A stretch of 64,000 nt of DNA, taken from assembly GCF_027744825.2 (NCBI RefSeq), contig NW_026527054.1, positions 1,178,001 through 1,242,000 of the forward strand. Direction: 5' to 3'. This DNA is from Synchiropus splendidus. Lineage: Eukaryota; Chordata; Actinopteri; Syngnathiformes; Callionymidae. The position numbers and the translations under genes were made by a program. The notes under the pieces were generated by a model. It saw only the letters and a list, made by a program, of their open reading frames with translations, made no database searches and was not told the origin of the DNA. Shown in pieces: positions 10,801-24,300 of this stretch. The stretch's first letter is position 1. Each line of letters starts with the position of its first letter.

Positions 10801-13262
10801 TAGAAAGACCCTTTCTGCTTTAGTAGAAGGTGAAAATTTCATGTTGTGTAGGTTCCCTGCAAAGTTATGGCACAAAGAAAGAAACACGTTTTCAGCATGA
10901 GATAAGGTGGGTTCTGAACGCCAAATATAAAAATGTTGATAACTTTGGAAAAACACTTCAGACAGCTCAGATTTGATGTGCAAGTATGAGAAAGACCCTT
11001 TCTGCTATAGTGGCAGGTGAAAATTTCATGTTTTGAAGCTACCCTGCAAAGTTATGGCAGAATGCAGAAAACGCGTTTTCAGCCAGAGATAAGATGGGTT
11101 CCGCAACGCCAAACATAAAAATGTTGATATCTTTTGAAAAACACTTCAGACAGCTTAGATTTGATGTGCAACTACCAGAAAGACCCTTTCTGTGATAGTG
11201 GGATGTGAAAATTTCATGTTCTGAAGCTTCCCTGCAAAGTTATGGCACAACGCAGAAAACGCGTTTTCAGCCTGAGATAAGGTGGGTTCCGGAACGCCAA
11301 ACATAAAAATGTTGATAACATTGGAAAAATACTTCAGACAACTTAGATTTGATATGCAACTACTAGAAAGACCCTTTCTGCTATAGTCGGAGGTGAAAAT
11401 TTCGTGTTCGAAGCTTCCCTGCAAAGTTCTGACACAAAGAAAGAAACATGTTTTCAGCCTGAGATAAGGTGAGTTCCGGAACGCCAAACAAAAAAATGTT
11501 GAAAGCTTTGGAAAAACACTTCAGACAGCTTGGATTTGAAGTGCAACTACTAGAAAGACCCTTTCTGCTTTAGTGGGATGTAAAAATTTCATGTTCTGAA
11601 GCTTCCCTGCAAAGTTATGGCACATTGCGGAAAACCCGTTTTCAGCCTGAGAAAAGGTGGGTTCCGGAACGCCAAACATAAAAATGTTGATAACTTTGGA
11701 AAAACACTTCAGACAGCTTAGATTTGATGTGCAACTACCAGAAAGACCGTTTCTGCGATAGTGGGATGTGAAAATTTCATGTTCTGAAGCTTCCCTGCAA
11801 AGTAATGGCACAACGCAGAAAACACGTTTTCAGCCTGAGATAAGGTGGGTTCCCGAACGCCAAACAAAAAATGTTGATAATATTGGAAAAATACTTCAGA
11901 CAGCTTAGATTTGATATGCAACTACTCGAAAGACCCTTTCTACCATAGTCGGAGGTTAAAATTTCATGTTCTGAAGCTTCCCTGCAAAGTTCTGGCAAAA
12001 AGAAAGAAAAACGTTTTCAGCCTGAGATAAGGTGGGTTCCGGAACTCCAAACATAAAAATGTTGATAACTTTGGAAAAACACTTCAGACAGCTTAGATTT
12101 GATGTGCAACTGCTAGAAAGATCCTTTCTGGTTTGGTGGGATGTGAAAATTCCATCTTCTGAAGCTTCCTGCAAAGTTATGGCACAATGCAGAAAACACG
12201 TTTTCAGCCTGAGATAAGATGGGTTCCGGAACGCCAAAAATAAAAATGTCTATAACTTTGGAAAAAAACTACAGACAGCTTAGATTTGATGTGCAACTAC
12301 AAGAAAGACCCTTTCTGCTTTTCTGGGAGGTTAAAATTCCTTGTTCTGAAGCTTCCCTGCAAAGTTATGGCAGATAGCAGGAAACGCGTTTTCAGCCTGA
12401 GATAAGGGGAATTCCGAAACGCCAAACATAAAAATGTTGATAACTTTGGAAAAACACTTCAGACAGCTTAGATTTGATATGCAACTACTAGAGAGACACT
12501 TTATGTTATAGTTGGAGGTGAAAATTTCATGTTCTGAAGATTCCCAGCAAAGTTATGGCACAAAGCAGAAAACGCGTTTTCAGCCAGAGATAAGGTGGGT
12601 TCCGGAAAGCCAAACATAAAAATGTTGATAACTTTGCAAAAACACTTCAGACAGCTTAGATTTGATGTGCAACTACTAGAAAGACCCTTTCTGCTATAGT
12701 GTGATGTGAAAATTTCATGTTCTGACGCTTTCCTGCAAAGTTATGGCACAATGCAGAAAACGCGTTTTCAGCCTGAGATAAGGTGGGTTCCGGAACGCCA
12801 ATCGTAAAAATGTTGATAACTTTGGAAAAACACTTCTGACAGCTTATATTTGATGTGCAACAACAAGAAAGACCCTTTATGCTATTGTGGGAGGTTAAAT
12901 TTTCATGTTCTGAAGATTCCCAGCAAAGTAATGGCACAAAGCGGAAAACGCGTTTTCAGCCTGAGATAAGGTGGGTTCCGGAACGCCAATCATAAAAATG
13001 TTGATAACTTTGGAAAAACACTTCAGACAGCTTAGATTTGATGTGCAACTACTACAAAGACCCTGTCTGTTATAGTGGGAGTAGAAAATTTCATGTTCTG
13101 AAGCTTCCCTGCAAAGTTAAGGAACGATGCAGAAAACGCGTTTTCAGGCTGAGATAAGGTGGGTTCCAGAACGCCAAACATAAAAATGTTGATAACTTTG
13201 GAAAAACATTTCAGACAGCTTAGATTTCATGTGCAACTACTAGAAAGACCCTTTCTGCTAGA
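1865..13262. repeat. Diverged flanking part of the 188-bp satellite array
   Basis: About 60 head-to-tail units with a spacing of 187-189 bp (for example CCGGAACGCC at 2,461, 2,649 and 2,838). The first one or two units (1,865 to about 2,090) are strongly decayed. The ancestral unit carries GTTCCGGAAC, ATAACTTTG, CTTCAGA, AGAAAG-ACC-CTTTCT, a HindIII site (AAGCTT), CAAAGTTAT and GAAAACGCGTTTTC. Units differ from one another at many positions and include small deletions, so this is the less homogenised edge of the array. Short open frames of up to 110 codons on the - strand are a by-product of the repeat: 188 is not divisible by three, so the frame changes in each unit. I see no gene here. Confidence 0.95.
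5087..9040. repeat. Older segmental duplications inside the diverged satellite flank
   Basis: Multi-unit blocks recur nearly unchanged. The block at 5,087-5,413 reappears at 7,339-7,665. The block at 5,898-6,164 reappears at 7,774-8,040 and at 8,713-8,979. The block at 5,702-5,914 reappears at 8,517-8,729. The offsets (2,252, 1,876, 939 and 2,815 bp) are close to whole numbers of monomers, as expected from unequal exchange. Several units here already carry core-type bases (GGTTTCGG, CACAAAAACGC, GAGGTTAAAA) next to ancestral ones, so they are mosaic intermediates. Confidence 0.8.
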
Positions 13263-16200
13263 GTGGGTGGTTAAAATTTCATGTTCTGAAGCTTCCCTGA
13301 AAAGTTATGGCACAATGCGTAAAAACGCTTTTCAGCCTGAGATAAGGTGGGTTTCGGAACGCCAAACATAAAAGTGTTGATAACTTTGGAAAAACACTTC
13401 AGACAGTTTAGATTTGATGTGCACCTACTAGAAAGACCCTTTCTGCTATAGTGGGAGGTTAAAATTTCATGTTCTGAAGCTTCCCTGAAAAGTTATGGCA
13501 CAATGCACAAAAACGCTTTTCAGCCTGAGATAAGGTGGGTTTCGGAACGCCAAACATAAAAGTGTTGATAACTTTTGAAAAACACTTCAGACAGCTTAGA
13601 TTTGATGTGCAACTACTAGAATGACCCTTTCTGCTATAGTGGGAGGTTAAAATTTCATGTTCTGAAGCTTCCCTGAAAAGTTATGGCACAATGCACAAAA
13701 ACGCTTTTCAGCCTGAGATAAGGTGGGTTTCGGAACGCCAAACATAAAAGTGTTGATAACTTTCGAAAAACACTTCAGACAGCTTAGATTTGATGTGCAC
13801 CTACTAGAAAGACCCTTTCTGCTGTAGTGGGAGGTTAAAATTTCATGTTCTGAAGCTTCCCTGAAAAGTTATGGCACAATGCGTAAAAACGCTTTTCAGC
13901 CTGAGATAAGGTGGGTTTCGGAACGCCAAACATAAAAGTGTTGATAACTTTGGAAAAACACTTCAGACAGTTTAGATTTGATATGCAACTACTAGAAAGA
14001 CCCTTTCTGCTATAGTGGGAGGTTAAAATTTCATGTTCTGAAGCTTCCCTGAAAAGTTATGGCACAATGCACAAAAACGCTTTTCAGCCTGAGATAAGGT
14101 GGGTTTCGGAACGCCAAACATAAAAGTGTTAATAACTTTGGAAAAACACTTCAGACAGTTTAGATTTGATGTGCAACTACTAGAAAGACCCTTTCTGCTA
14201 TAGTGGGAGGTTAAAATTTCATGTTCTGAAGCTTCCCTGAAAAGTTATGGCACAATGCACAAAAACGCTTTTCAGCCTGAGATAAGGTGGGTTTCGGAAC
14301 GCCAAACATAAAAGTGTTAATAACTTTGGAAAAACACTTCAGACAGTTTAGATTTGATGTGCAACTACTAGAAAGACCCTTTCTGCTATAGTGGGAGGTT
14401 AAAATTTCATGTTCTGAAGCTTCCCTGAAAAGTTATGGCACAATGTACAAAAACGCTTTTCAGCCTGAGATAAGGTGGGTTTCGGAACGCCAAACATAAA
14501 AGTGTTGATAACTTTCGAAAAACACTTCAGACAGCTTAGATTCGATGTGCACCTACTAGAAAGACCCTTTCTGCTATAGTGGGAGGTTAAAATTTCATGT
14601 TCTGAAGCTTCCCTGAAAAGTTATGGCACAATGCGTAAAAACGCTTTTCAGCCTGAGATAAGGTGGGTTTCGGAACGCCAAACATAAAAGTGTTGATAAC
14701 TTTGGAAAAACACTTCAGACAGTTTAGATTTGATGTGCAACTACTAGAAAGACCCTTTCTGCTATAGTGGGAGGTTAAAATTTCATGTTCTGAAGCTTCC
14801 CTGAAAAGTTATGGCACAATGCACAAAAACGCTTTTCAGCCTGAGATAAGGTGGGTTTCGGAACGCCAAACATAAAAGTGTTAATAACTTTGGAAAAACA
14901 CTTCAGACAGTTTAGATTTGATGTGCAACTACTAGAAAGACCCTTTCTGCTATAGTGGGAGGTTAAAATTTCATGTTCTGAAGCTTCCCTGAAAAGTTAT
15001 GGCACAATGCACAAAAACGCTTTTCAGCCTGAGATAAGGTGGGTTTCGGAACGCCAAACATAAAAGTGTTGATAACTTTGGAAAAACACTTCAGACAGTT
15101 TAGATTTGATGTGCAACTACTAGAAAGACCCTTTCTGCTATAGTGGGAGGTTAAAATTTCATGTTCTGAAGCTTCCCTGAAAAGTTATGGCACAATGCAC
15201 AAAAACGCTTTTCAGCCTGAGATAAGGTGGGTTTCGGAACGCCAAACATAAAAGTGTTAATAACTTTAGAAAAACACTTCAGACAGTTTAGATTCGATGT
15301 GCAACTACTAGAAAGACCCTTTCTGCTATAGTGGGAGGTTAAAATTTCATGTTCTGAAGCTTCCATGAAAAGTTATGGCACAATGCACAAAAACGCTTTT
15401 CAGCCTGAGATAAGGTGGGTTTCGGAACGCCAAACATAAAAGTGTTGATAACTTTCGAAAAACACTTCAGACAGCTTAGATTTGATGTGCACCTACTAGA
15501 AAGACCCTTTCTGCTATAGTGGGAGGTTAAAATTTCATGTTCTGAAGCTTCCCTGAAAAGTTATGGCACAATGCACAAAAACGCTTTTCAGCCTGAGATA
15601 AGGTGGGTTTCGGAACGCCAAACATAAAGGCGTTAATAACTTTGGAAAAACACATCAGACAGTTTAGATTTGATGTGCAACTACTAGAAAGACCCTTTCT
15701 GCTATAGTGGGAGGTTAAAATTTCATGTTCTGAAGCTTCCCTGAAAAGTTATGGCACAATGCGTAAAAACGCTTTTCAGCCTGAGATAAGGTGGGTTTCG
15801 GAACGCCAAACATAAAAGTGTTGATAACTTTGGAAAAACACTTCAGACAGTTTAGATTTGATGTGCAACTACTAGAAAGACCCTTTCTGCTATAGTGGGA
15901 GGTTAAAATTTCATGTTCTGAAGCTTCCCTGAAAAGTTATGGCACAATGCACAAAAACGCTTTTCAGCCTGAGATAAGGTGGGTTTCGGAACGCCAAACA
16001 TAAAAGTGTTAATAACTTTGGAAAAACACTTCAGACAGTTTAGATTTGATGTGCAACTACTAGAAAGACCCTTTCTGCTATAGTGGGAGGTTAAAATTTC
16101 ATGTTCTGAAGCTTCCCTGAAAAGTTATGGCACAATGCACAAAAACGCTTTTCAGCCTGAGATAAGGTGGGTTTCGGAACGCCAAACATAAAAGTGTTAA

Positions 16201-16580
16201 TAACTTTGGAAAAACACTTCAGACAGTTTAGATTTGATGTGCAACTACTAGAAAGACCCTTTCTGCTATAGTGGGAGGTTAAAATTTCATGTTCTGAAGC
16301 TTCCCTGAAAAGTTATGGCACAATGCACAAAAACGCTTTTCAGCCTGAGATAAGGTGGGTTTCGGAACGCCAAACATAAAAGTGTTGATAACTTTCGAAA
16401 AACACTTCAGACATCTTAGATTTGATGTGCACCTACTAGAAAGACCCTTTCTGCTATAGTGGGAGGTTAAAATTTCATGTTCTGAAGCTTTCCTGAAAAG
16501 TTATGGCACAATGCACAAAAACGCTTTTCAGCCTGAGATAAGGTGGGTTTCGGAACGCCAAACATAAAAGTGTTGATAAC

Positions 16581-17780
16581 TTTTGAAAAACACTTAAGAC
16601 AGCTTAGATTTGATGTGCAACTACTAGAAAGACCCTTTCTGCTATAGTGGGAGGTAAAAATTTCATGTTCTGAAGCTTTCCTGAAAAGTTATGGCACAAT
16701 GCACAAAAACGCTTTTCAGCCTGAGATAAGGTGGGTTTCGGAACGCCAAACATAAAAGTGTTGATAACTTTTGAAAAACACTTAAGACAGCTTAGATTTG
16801 ATGTGCAACTACTAGAAAGACCCTTTCTGCTATAGTGGGAGGTTAAAATTTCATGTTCTGAAGCTTCCCTGAAAAGTTATGGCACAATGCACAAAAACGC
16901 TTTTCAGCCTGAGATAAGGTGGGTTTCGGAACGCCAAACATAAAAGTGTTGATAACTTTGGAAAAACACTTCAGACAGTTTAGATTTGATGTGCAACTAC
17001 TAGAAAGACCCTTTCTGCTATAGTGGGAGGTTAAAATTTCATGTTCTGAAGCTTCCCTGAAAAGTTATGGCACAATGCGTAAAAACGCTTTTCAGCTTGA
17101 GATAAGGAGGGTTTCGGAACGCCAAACATAAAAGTGTTAATAACTGTGGAAAAACACTTCAGACAGTTTAGATTTGATGTGCAACTACTAGAAAGACCCT
17201 TTCTGCTATAGTGGGTGGTTAAAATTTCATGTTCTGAAGCTTCCCTGAAAAGTTATGGCACAATGCACAAAAACGCTTTTCAGCCTGAGATAAGGTGGGT
17301 TTCGGAACGCCAAACATAAAAGTGTTGATAACTTTTGAAAAACACTTAAGACAGCTTAGATTTGATGTGCAACTACTAGAAAGACCCTTTCTGCTATAGT
17401 GGGAGGTAAAAATTTCATGTTCTGAAGCTTTCCTGAAAAGTTATGGCACAATGCACAAAAACGCTTTTCAGCCTGAGATAAGGTGGGTTTCGGAACGCCA
17501 AACATAAAAGTGTTGATAACTTTTGAAAAACACTTAAGACAGCTTAGATTTGATGTGCAACTACTAGAAAGACCCTTTCTGCTATAGTGGGAGGTTAAAA
17601 TTTCATGTTCTGAAGCTTCCCTGAAAAGTTATGGCACAATGCACAAAAACGCTTTTCAGCCTGAGATAAGGTGGGTTTCGGAACGCCAAACATAAAAGTG
17701 TTGATAACTTTGGAAAAACACTTCAGACAGTTTAGATTTGATGTGCAACTACTAGAAAGACCCTTTCTGCTATAGTGGGT
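16581..17780. repeat. Local 4-unit (752-bp) duplication in the core satellite
   Basis: The variant TTTTGAAAAACACTTAAG occurs at 16,581 and 16,769 and again at 17,333 and 17,521, an offset of exactly 752 bp (4 x 188). The duplicated part covers about two units and their marker bases (GAGGTAAAAATTTC, AAGCTTTCC). A related copy occurs near 27,000-27,110. Confidence 0.75.
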
Positions 17781-18399
17781 GGTTAAAATTTCATGTTCTG
17801 AAGCTTCCCTGAAAAGTTATGGCACAATGCACAAAAACGCTTTTCAGCCTGAGATAAGGTGGGTTTCGGAACGCCAAACATAAAAGTGTTAATAACTTTG
17901 GAAAAACACTTCAGACAGTTTAGATTTGATGTGCAACTACTAGAAAGACCCTTTCTGCTATAGTGGGAGGTTAAAATTTCATGTTCTGAAGCTTCCCTGA
18001 AAAGTTATGGCACAATGCACAAAAACGCTTTTCAGCCTGAGATAAGGTGGGTTTCGGAACGCCAAACATAAAAGTGTTAATAACTTTGGAAAAACACTTC
18101 AGACAGTTTAGATTTGATGTGCAACTACTAGAAAGACCCTTTCTGCTATAGTGGGAGGTTAAAATTTCATGTTCTGAAGCTTCCCTGAAAAGTTATGGCA
18201 CAATGCACAAAAACGCTTTTCAGCCTGAGATAAGGTGGGTTTCGGAACGCCAAACATAAAAGTGTTGATAACTTTCGAAAAACACTTCAGACAGCTTAGA
18301 TTTGATGTGCACCTACTAGAAAGACCCTTTATGCTATAGTGGGAGGTTAAAATTTCATGTTCTGAAGCTTCCCTGAAAAGTTATGGCACAATGCGTAAA

Positions 18400-21300
18400 A
18401 ACGCTTTTCAGCCTGAGATAAGGTGGGTTTCGGAACGCCAAACATAAAAGTGTTGATAACTTTGGAAAAACACTTCAGACAGTTTAGATTTGATGTGCAA
18501 CTACTAGAAAGACCCTTTCTGCAATAGTGGGAGGTTAAAATTTCATGTTCTGAAGCTTCCCTGAAAAGTTATGGCACAATGCACAAAAACGCTTTTCAGC
18601 CTGAGATAATGTGGGTTTCGGAACGCCAAACATAAAAGTTTTAATAACTTTGGAAAAACACTTCAGACAGTTTAGATTTGATGTGCAAATACTAGAAAGA
18701 CCCTTTCTGCTATAGTGGGAGGTTAAAATTTCATGTTCTGAAGCTTCCCTGAAAAGTTATGGCACAATGCACAAAAACGCTTTTCAGCCTGAGATAGGTG
18801 GGTTTCGGAACGCCAAACATAAAAGTGTTGATAACTTTCGAAAAACACTTCAGACAGCTTAGATTTGATGTGCACCTACTAGAAAGACCCTTTCTGTTAT
18901 AGTGGGAGGTTAAAATTTCATGTTCTGAAGCTTGCCTGAAAAGTTATGGCACAATGCGTAAAAACACTTTTCAGCCTGAGATAAGGTGGGTTTCGGAACG
19001 CCAAACATAAAAGTGTTGATAACTTTCGAGAAACACTTCAGACAGCTTAGATTTGATGTGCACCTACTAGAAAGACCCTTTCTGCTATAGTGGGAGGTTA
19101 AAATTTCATGTTCTGAAGCTTCCCTGAAAAGTTATGGCACAATGCACAAAAACGCTTTTCAGCCTGAGATAAGGTGGGTTTCGGAACGCCAAACATAAAA
19201 GTGTTAATAACTTTGGAAAAACACTTCAGACAGTTTAGATTTGATGTGCAACTACTAGAAAGACCCTTTCTGCTATAGTGGGAGGTTAAAATTTCATGTT
19301 CTGAAGCTTCCCTGAAAAGTTATGGCACAATGCACAAAAACGCTTTTCAGCCTGAGATAAGGTGGGTTTCGGAACGCCAAACATAAAAGTGTTGATAACT
19401 TTCGAAAAACACTTCAGACAGCTTAGATTTGATGTGCACCTACTAGAAAGACCCTTTCTGCTATAGTGGGAGGTTAAAATTTCATGTTCTGAAGCTTCCC
19501 TGAAAAGTTATGGCACAATGCGTAAAACCGCTTTTCAGCCTGAGATAAGGTGGGTTTCGGAACGCCAAACATAAAAGTGTTGATAACTTTGGAAAAACAC
19601 TTCAGACAGTTTAGATTTGATGTGCAACTACTAGAAAGACCCTTTCTGCAATAGTGGGAGGTTAAAATTTCATGTTCTGAAGCTTCCCTGAAAAGTTATG
19701 GCACAATGCACAAAAACGCTTTTCAGCCTGAGATAATGTGGGTTTCGGAACGCCAAACATAAAAGTTTTAATAACTTTGGAAAAACACTTCAGACAGTTT
19801 AGATTTGATGTGCAAATACTAGAAAGACCCTTTCTGCTATAGTGGGAGGTTAAAATTTCATGTTCTGAAGCTTCCCTGAAAAGTTATGGCACAATGCACA
19901 AAAACGCTTTTCAGCCTGAGATAGGTGGGTTTCGGAACGCCAAACATAAAAGTGTTGATAACTTTCGAAAAACACTTCAGACAGCTTAGATTTGATGTGC
20001 ACCTACTAGAAAGACCCTTTCTGTTATAGTGGGAGGTTAAAATTTCATGTTCTGAAGCTTCCCTGAAAAGTTATGGCACAATGCGTAAAAACACTTTTCA
20101 GCCTGAGATAAGGTGGGTTTCGGAACGCCAAACATAAAAGTGTTGATAACTTTCGAGAAACACTTCAGACAGCTTAGATTTGATGTGCACCTACTAGAAA
20201 GACCCTTTCTGCTATAGTGGGAGGTTAAAATTTCATGTTCTGAAGCTTCCCTGAAAAGTTATGGCACAATGCACAAAAACGCTTTTCAGCCTGATATAAG
20301 GTGGGTTTCGGAACGCCAAACATAAAAGTGTTAATAACTTTGGAAAAACACTTCAGACAGTTTAGATTTGATGTGCAACTACTAGAAAGACCCTTTCTGC
20401 TATAGTGGGAGGTTAAAATTTCATGTTCTGAAGCTTCCCTGAAAAGTTATGGCACAATGCACAAAAACGCTTTTCAGCCTGAGATAAGGTGGGTTTCGGA
20501 ACGCCAAACATAAAAGTGTTGATAACTTTCGAAAAACACTTCAGACAGCTTAGATTTGATGTGCACCTACTAGAAAGACCCTTTCTGCTATAGTGGGAGG
20601 TTAAAATTTCATGTTCTGAAGCTTCCCTGAAAAGTTATGGCACAATGCGTAAAACCGCTTTTCAGCCTGAGATAAGGTGGGTTTCGGAACGCCAAACATA
20701 AAAGTGTTGATAACTTTGGAAAAACACTTCAGACAGTTTAGATTTGATGTGCAACTACTAGAAAGACCCTTTCTGCAATAGTGGGAGGTTAAAATTTCAT
20801 GTTCTGAAGCTTCCCTGAAAAGTTATGGCACAATGCACAAAAACACTTTTCAGCCTGAGATAAGGTGGGTTTCGGAACGCCAAACATGAAAGTGTTAATA
20901 ACTTTGGAAAAACAGTTCAGACAGATTAGATTTGATGTGCAACTACTAGAAAGACCCTTTCTGCTATAGTGGGAGGTTAAAATTTCATGTTCTGAAGCTT
21001 CCCTGAAAAGTTATGGCACAATGCAGAAAAACGCTTTTCAGCCTGAGATAGGTGGGTTTCGGAACGCCAAACATAAAAGTGTTGATAACTTTCGAAAAAC
21101 ACTTCAGACAGCTTAGATTTGATGTGCACCTACTAGAAAGACCCTTTCTGTTATAGTGGGAGGTTAAAATTTCATGTTCTGAAGCTTCCCTGAAAAGTTA
21201 TGGCACAATGCGTAAAAACACTTTTCAGCCTGAGATAAGGTGGGTTTCGGAACGCCAATCATAAAAGTGTTGATAACTTTCGAGAAACACTTCAGACAGC

Positions 21301-24300
21301 TTAGATTTGATGTGCACCTACTAGAAAGACCCTTTCTGCTATAGTGGGAGGTTAAAATTTCATGTTCTGAAGCTTCCCTGAAAAGTTATGGCACAATGCG
21401 TAAAAACGCTTTTCAGCCTGAGATAAGGTGGGTTTCGGAACGCCAAACATAAAAGTGTTGATAACTTTGGAAAAACACTTCAGACAGTTTAGATTTGATG
21501 TGCATCTACTAGAAAGACCCTTTCTGCTATAGTGGGAGGTTAAAATTTCATGTTCTGAAGCTTCCCTGAAAAGTTATGGCACAATGCGTAAAAACGCTTT
21601 TCAGCCTGAGATAAGGTGGGTTTCGGAACGCCAAACATAAAAGTGTTGATAACTTTGGAAAAACACTTCAGACAGTTTAGATTTGATGTGCAACTACTAG
21701 AAAGACCCTTTCTGCTATAGTGGGAGGTTAAAATTTCATGTTCTGAAGCTTCCCTGAAAAGTTATGGCACAATGCACAAAAACGCTTTTCAGCCTGAGAT
21801 AAGGTGGGTTTCGGAACGCCAAACATAAAAGTGTTAATAACTTTGGAGAAACACTTCAGACAGTTTAGATTTGATGTGCATCTACTAGAAAGACCCTTTC
21901 TGCTATAGTGGGAGGTTAAAATTTCATGTTCTGAAGCTTCCCTGAAAAGTTATGGCACAATGCACAACAACGCTTTTCAGCCTGAGATAAGGTGGGTTTC
22001 GGAACGCCAAACATAAAAGTGTTAATAACTGTGGAAAAACACTTCAGACAGTTTAGATTTGATGTGCAACTACTAGAAAGACCTTTTCTGCTATAGTGGG
22101 AGGTTAAAATTTCATGTTCTGAAGCTTCCCTGAAAAGTTATGGCACAATGCACAAAAACACTTTTCAGCCTGAGATAAGGTGGGTTTCGGATCGCCAAAC
22201 ATAAAAGTGTTAATAACTTTGGAAAAACACTTCAGACAGTTTAGATTTGATGTGCACCTACTAGAAAGACCCTTTCTGCTATAGTGGGAGGTTAAAATTT
22301 CATGTTCTGAAGCTTCCCTGAAAAGTTATGGCACAATGCGTAAAAACGCTTTTCAGCCTGAGATAAGGTGGGTTTCGGAACGCCAAACATAAAAGTGTTG
22401 ATAACTTTGGAAAAACACTTCAGACAGTTTAGATTTGATGTGCAACTACTAGAAAGACCCTTTCTGCTATAGTGGGAGGTTAAAATTTCATGTTCTGAAG
22501 CTTCCCTGAAAAGTTATGGCACAATGCACAAAAACGCTTTTCAGCTTGAGATAAGGTGGGTTTCGGAACGCCAAACATAAAAGTGTTAATAACTGTGGAA
22601 AAACACTTCAGACAGTTTAGATTTGATGTGCAACTACTAGAAAGACCCTTTCTGCTATAGTGGGTGGTTAAAATTTCATGTTCTGAAGCTTCCCTGAAAA
22701 GTTATGGCACAATGCACAAAAACGCTTTTCAGCCTGAGATAAGGTGGGTTTCGGAACGCCAAACATAAAAGTGTTAATAACTTTGGAAAAACACTTCAGA
22801 CAGTTTAGATTTGATGTGCAACTACTAGAAAGACCCTTTCTGCTATAGTGGGAGGTTAAAATTTCATGTTCTGAAGCTTCCCTGAAAAGTTATGGCACAA
22901 TGCACAAAAACGCTTTTCAGCCTGAGATAAGGTGGGTTTCGGAACGCCAAACATAAAAGTGTTGATAACTTTCGAAAAACACTTCAGACAGCTTAGATTT
23001 GATGTGCACCTACTAGAAAGACCCTTTCTGCTATAGTGGGAGGTTAAAATTTCATGTTCTGAAGCTTCCCTGAAAAGTTATGGCACAATGCGTAAAAACG
23101 CTTTTCAGCCTGAGATAAGGTGGGTTTCGGAACGCCAAACATAAAAGTGTTGATAACTTTGGAAAAACACTTCAGACAGTTTAGATTTGATGTGCAACTA
23201 CTAGAAAGACCCTTTCTGCAATAGTGGGAGGTTAAAATTTCATGTTCTGAAGCTTCCCTGAAAAGTTATGGCACAATGCACAAAAACGCTTTTCAGCCTG
23301 AGATAAGGTGGGTTTTGGAACGCCAAACATAAAAGTGGTAATAAATTTGGAAAAACACTTCAGACAGTTTAGATTTGATGTGCAAATACTAGAAAGACCC
23401 TTTCTGCTATAGTGGGAGGTTAAAATTTCATGTTCTGAAGCTTCCCTGAAAAGTTATGGCACAATGCACAAAAACGCTTTTCAGCCTGAGATAGGTGGGT
23501 TTCGCAACGCCAAACATAAAAGTGTTGATAACTTTCGAAAAACACTTCAGACAGTTTAGATTTGATGTGCACCTACTAGAAAGACCCTTTCTGTTATAGT
23601 GGGAGGTTAAAATTTCATGTTCTGAAGCTTCCCTGAAAAGTTATGGCACAATGCGTAAAAACACTTTTCAGCCTGAGATAAGGTGGGTTTCGGAACGCCA
23701 AACATAAAAGTGTTGATAACTTTCGAGAAACACTTCAGACAGCTTAGATTTGATGTGCACCTACTAGAAAGACCCTTTCTGCTATAGTGGGAGGTTAAAA
23801 TTTCATGTTCTGAAGCTTCCCTGAAAAGTTATGGCACAATGCACAAAAACGCTTTTCAGCCTGAGATAAGGTGGGTTTCGGAACGCCAAACATAAAAGTG
23901 TTAATAACTTTGGAAAAACACTTCAGACAGTTTTGATTTGATGTGCAACTACTAGAAAGACCCTTTCTGCTATAGTGGGAGGTTAAAATTTCATGTTCTG
24001 AAGCTTCCCTGAAAAGTTATGGCACAATGCACAAAAACGCTTTTCAGCCTGAGATAAGGTGGGTTTCGGAACGCCAAACATAAAAGTGTTGATAACTTTC
24101 GAAAAACACTTCAGACAGCTTAGATTTGATGTGCACCTACTAGAAAGACCCTTTCTGCTATAGTGGGAGGTTAAAATTTCATGTTCTGAAGCTTCCCTGA
24201 AAAGTTATGGCACAATGCGTAAAAACGCTTTTCAGCCTGAGATAAGGTGGGTTTCGGAACGCCAAACATAAAAGTGTTGATAACTTTGGAAAAACACTTC

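Noticed and set aside
13751..13780. CENP-B-box-like core in TTTCGAAAAACACTTC
   Set aside because: Only the TTCG and the central A (plus one C) agree with the required positions NTTCGNNNNANNCGGGN. The CGGG part is absent, and no other position in the unit fits better.
2515..15366. Many - and + strand open frames of 60-110 codons with similar products
   Set aside because: They are readings of the satellite unit. The frame shifts every 188 bp, starts and stops recur at fixed unit positions, and no domain is recognisable. They are not genes.
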